From: JAGPUQ01 sp947084925
GTDB taxonomy: Bacteria > Pseudomonadota > Gammaproteobacteria > Pseudomonadales > Porticoccaceae
Length of the DNA: 64,000 nt
Assembly: GCA_947084925.1 (NCBI GenBank)
Contig: CAMTUJ010000007.1
Coordinates: 1-64,000 of the forward strand
Reading direction: 5' to 3'
Shown: one piece after another, positions 62,193 to 64,000 of the stretch
Position numbering within the stretch: position 1 is the first letter of the stretch
Layout: every line of letters begins with the position of its first letter
Translations under genes and position numbers: made by a program
The notes under the pieces: model-generated
Told to the model about the DNA's origin: nothing
Databases searched by the model: none
The model's input: the letters and a program-made list of their open reading frames with translations, nothing else

Positions 62193-62951
62193 ATGGTTTC
62201 GACTCGAGTGGATGCCACGTCAAAATTGAAACAGGCCGATACAGTGGTGGCGGCAGCAAAAAAAGCGGTAGCACAGCAAGGCGCGAAACTTGCGGCTGCC
62301 CGTGCCCAGGTAAAACTCCTGCGCGCCAAGGCGGTCAAGGGAGGCACCAAGGCCGCAAAAGCAGCGCTGTTGAAGGCGCGGGATAAAACCCGGTCCGAGC
62401 AAAAAGCACTGGCACAGGTCAAGGATAAAGCCCGGATCGCTCTGGCGGAGCAGCGCGTGAGCAAGGTGGAAATGCGCAGGCTGCAGGTCGAAAAGCGCGC
62501 GCTCGGCCGCGTTGACAGCGTGCGCAAGACCATCGAGAAACGCAGGAGTGGCGATCTCGCCAACGCCCTGAAGAAATACGAAGAGCGCTGGCTGAAGCGC
62601 CGCCGCGCCGCGGATGCACGCAAGATAAAGGCATCCGAAGCCAAGGCGGCAAAGCGTATCAAGGCGGCAGCGAAACTGGCAGCGACAGCCATGAAAGTGG
62701 CGCGCAAAGCGGCGTCCACCGCGCCGGCGCGGGGCAAGGCAGCGGTAAAAGCCAAGCCTGCCGCGAAAGCCAAGGTCGCAGTGAAGGCCAAGCCTGGCGC
62801 GAAAGCCAAGGTCGCAGTGAAAGCCAAGCCTGCGGCGAAACCCAAGGTCGCAGCCAAGGCCAGGCCCGCGCCCAAAGTCAAAGTGGTGGCGAAAACCCGA
62901 CGGGCGAAAAAGCCGATCGCGGCACCGCAGGCCGCGAAGGCGCTGGCCTGA
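62193..62951 (+). CDS. Histone-H1-like Lys/Ala-rich protein
   Basis: A 252-residue very basic protein. Residues 1 to about 150 are predicted helix, probably coiled coil (AKLAAARAQVKLLRAKAVKG, RVSKVEMRRLQVEKRALG). The C-terminal 90 residues are a low-complexity tail of Lys, Ala, Val and Pro with four 12-residue repeats of the type VKAKPxAKAKVA. This resembles AlgP/H1-like DNA-binding proteins. A nucleoid or RNA-binding role is inferred. It has its own strong promoter. Confidence 0.75.
   Translation: MVSTRVDATSKLKQADTVVAAAKKAVAQQGAKLAAARAQVKLLRAKAVKGGTKAAKAALLKARDKTRSEQKALAQVKDKARIALAEQRVSKVEMRRLQVEKRALGRVDSVRKTIEKRRSGDLANALKKYEERWLKRRRAADARKIKASEAKAAKRIKAAAKLAATAMKVARKAASTAPARGKAAVKAKPAAKAKVAVKAKPGAKAKVAVKAKPAAKPKVAAKARPAPKVKVVAKTRRAKKPIAAPQAAKALA
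62745..62888 (+). repeat. Four 36-base tandem repeats in the histone-like gene
   Basis: Units at 62745-62780, 62781-62816 and 62817-62852 are nearly identical, and 62853-62888 is degenerate. Each encodes 12 residues of the VKAKPxAKxKVA type. Slippage or recombination would change the tail length in whole units. Confidence 0.85.
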
Positions 62952-63094
62952 TCTAGCGACCGCTCTCGCTGCCGAAACCAGGCCAATCGGGGGAGAAATC
63001 CCGGTTGGCCTGTTCGTCGCAGCCCGCTGGTGACGGACCCACCGAGCAGTGCCGCCGCTGGTGCCGGGCGACGGTAGCCTTCAGGTGTCCTGTC

Positions 63095-63799
63095 ATGACT
63101 GCATTGCTCGCCATCGAAACCTCCGCCAATCTGTGTTCGGTCGCCGTGGCGCGGCACGGCGAGATCATCGAAATCGTCGTTTCGGAGCCGCGGGGACATA
63201 CCCGGCATCTGCTGCCGGCGATCGATCGCCTGCTGATCGATGCCGGTCTGACCCTGGCCCGTCTCGATGCCATCGCCGTGACGACCGGCCCGGGTTCCTT
63301 TACCGGCCTGCGCATCGGTATCGGTGTTGCGCAAGGTCTGGCTTATGGCGCGGACCTGCCCGCGGTGCCGCTGTCGTCGTTGGCGACATTGGCGCAAGGC
63401 GCCATTCGCAGCGGACAATTGGCGCACGGTGAGATTGCGGTGACCGCGCTCGATGCCCGCATGGATGAGGTGTACTGGGGGCTTTATCAGGTCGCCGGTG
63501 AACTGGTCGTCGCCTTGCATCCGGATCGAGTCGGCACTCCGCACGCGCTGACATTGGACCCTGATCTGCCCGTTGGAACGCGTTACATCGGTCTGGGCGA
63601 CGGCTGGAAGTTCGCGGCGCAATTTCCGCTCCGGCCCGTCCGCTGCGACCCCCAGGCGGCGCCCCTGGCGCGCGATATGATTCCGCTGGCGCGCGCCGCG
63701 CTGCGCGCCGGAGCGACGGTGGCGCCCGAGGCGCTCGAACCCCGCTATCTGCGCGACAACCACTGGCAGAAACGGCAGCGACCGCAACGCGCCGGGTGA
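63095..63799 (+). CDS. tsaB: tRNA t6A synthesis protein TsaB
   Basis: A 234-residue ASKHA-fold partner of TsaD in making N6-threonylcarbamoyladenosine in tRNA. LLAIETSANLCSVAV, TTGPGSFTGLRIGIGVAQGL and VTALDARMDEVYWGLY are family motifs. The ATG at 63095 begins exactly at MTALLAIETS. Neighbours do not add to the function. Confidence 0.95.
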   Translation: MTALLAIETSANLCSVAVARHGEIIEIVVSEPRGHTRHLLPAIDRLLIDAGLTLARLDAIAVTTGPGSFTGLRIGIGVAQGLAYGADLPAVPLSSLATLAQGAIRSGQLAHGEIAVTALDARMDEVYWGLYQVAGELVVALHPDRVGTPHALTLDPDLPVGTRYIGLGDGWKFAAQFPLRPVRCDPQAAPLARDMIPLARAALRAGATVAPEALEPRYLRDNHWQKRQRPQRAG

Positions 63800-63891
63800 G
63801 GCGTACGTCGGGCGCGCCTCGGCAGACGCGATCGGAAGCGCGCTGGCGCACGACCTGGCTGCAGCGCATTCGCTGGTCGATGGAGCATTGC

Positions 63892-64000
63892 ATGAAGATC
63901 GAACGGGTTGCCTTTATCGGTCTCGGTGTCATGGGGTTTCCCATGGCGGGTCATCTGTGCACGGCGGGACTCGAAGTGACGGTGTACAACCGCACGTCCG
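63892..64000 (+). CDS. 3-hydroxyisobutyrate dehydrogenase-family protein, 5' part only
   Basis: The ATG at 63892 has GGAG 6-7 bases upstream and opens a frame of 36 visible codons that runs off the window. VAFIGLGVMGFPMAGHL is the NAD(P)-binding motif GxGxMGxPMAxxL of beta-hydroxyacid dehydrogenases (hydroxyisobutyrate or tartronate semialdehyde reductase type). The exact substrate cannot be told from this part. Confidence 0.85.
   Translation, partial: MKIERVAFIGLGVMGFPMAGHLCTAGLEVTVYNRTS

Noticed and set aside
60956..63787. A 940-codon minus-strand frame.
   Set aside because: It covers adk, hemH, the histone-like gene and tsaB antisense and reads as low-complexity sequence.

Overview
The window is GC-rich and densely coded, and its core gene order is that of a gammaproteobacterium: ygfZ / sdhE-ygfX next to nadB, then rpoE-rseA-mucD, lepA-lepB-rnc-era-recO-acpS, cysM-relA-mazG and adk-hemH. 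The accessory genes (Baeyer-Villiger monooxygenase, cytochrome P450, alcohol and aldehyde dehydrogenases, glycolate oxidase, TauD-type dioxygenase) suggest a free-living aerobe with broad oxidative metabolism. No rRNA, tRNA, CRISPR array or recognisable complete transposon was found.

Layout. 1-2119: end of an unidentified gene and two tandem secreted DUF5648 proteins closed by a terminator. 2172-10023: a flavin monooxygenase, then glcDEF and an acetolactate-synthase-like enzyme. 10061-13129: a MASE1 histidine kinase / LuxR-type regulator pair preceded by a coupled 29-codon leader ORF and followed by a small exported TIG protein with palindromes in its upstream region. 13227-19361: alcohol and aldehyde dehydrogenases, a tiny lysine-rich protein, a P450, a site-2 protease and a DUF4202 protein. 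19613-30175: a minus-strand operon of eight genes, an extended type I restriction-modification island. 30410-36436: YbbA-YbbP exporter divergent from TesA, then a TauD-like dioxygenase coupled to an isopropylmalate-dehydrogenase-like enzyme. 36554-39567: an FHA-phosphatase / STAS / anti-sigma-kinase partner-switching set, divergent from an Asp-rich secreted protein. 39744-41539: a RegA/RegB-like two-component pair. 41671-64000: mostly housekeeping genes.

The most unusual stretch is the restriction island. Transcribed right to left it reads: single-domain specificity protein, hsdM, BRO-N protein, RhuM protein, full hsdS, a DUF559 nuclease, hsdR and a YgjP-type metallopeptidase. Most neighbours overlap by exactly 4 bases. 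The locus is riddled with GC-rich palindromic elements. Three lie in frame inside hsdR (one just before the nuclease motif, one just before Walker A, one just after the helicase motif VI), one forms the C-terminal tail of hsdS, and a direct-repeat pair brackets the DUF559 gene. Two inverted repeats of another family lie in frame in the peptidase gene. A promoter and two perfect palindromes precede the operon.

Some usual housekeeping partners are absent from their customary positions (rseB after rseA, pdxJ between recO and acpS, rlmD between cysM and relA), and recO appears to begin at a CTG codon. Functions are assigned from motifs and remembered family features only; no database search was possible.
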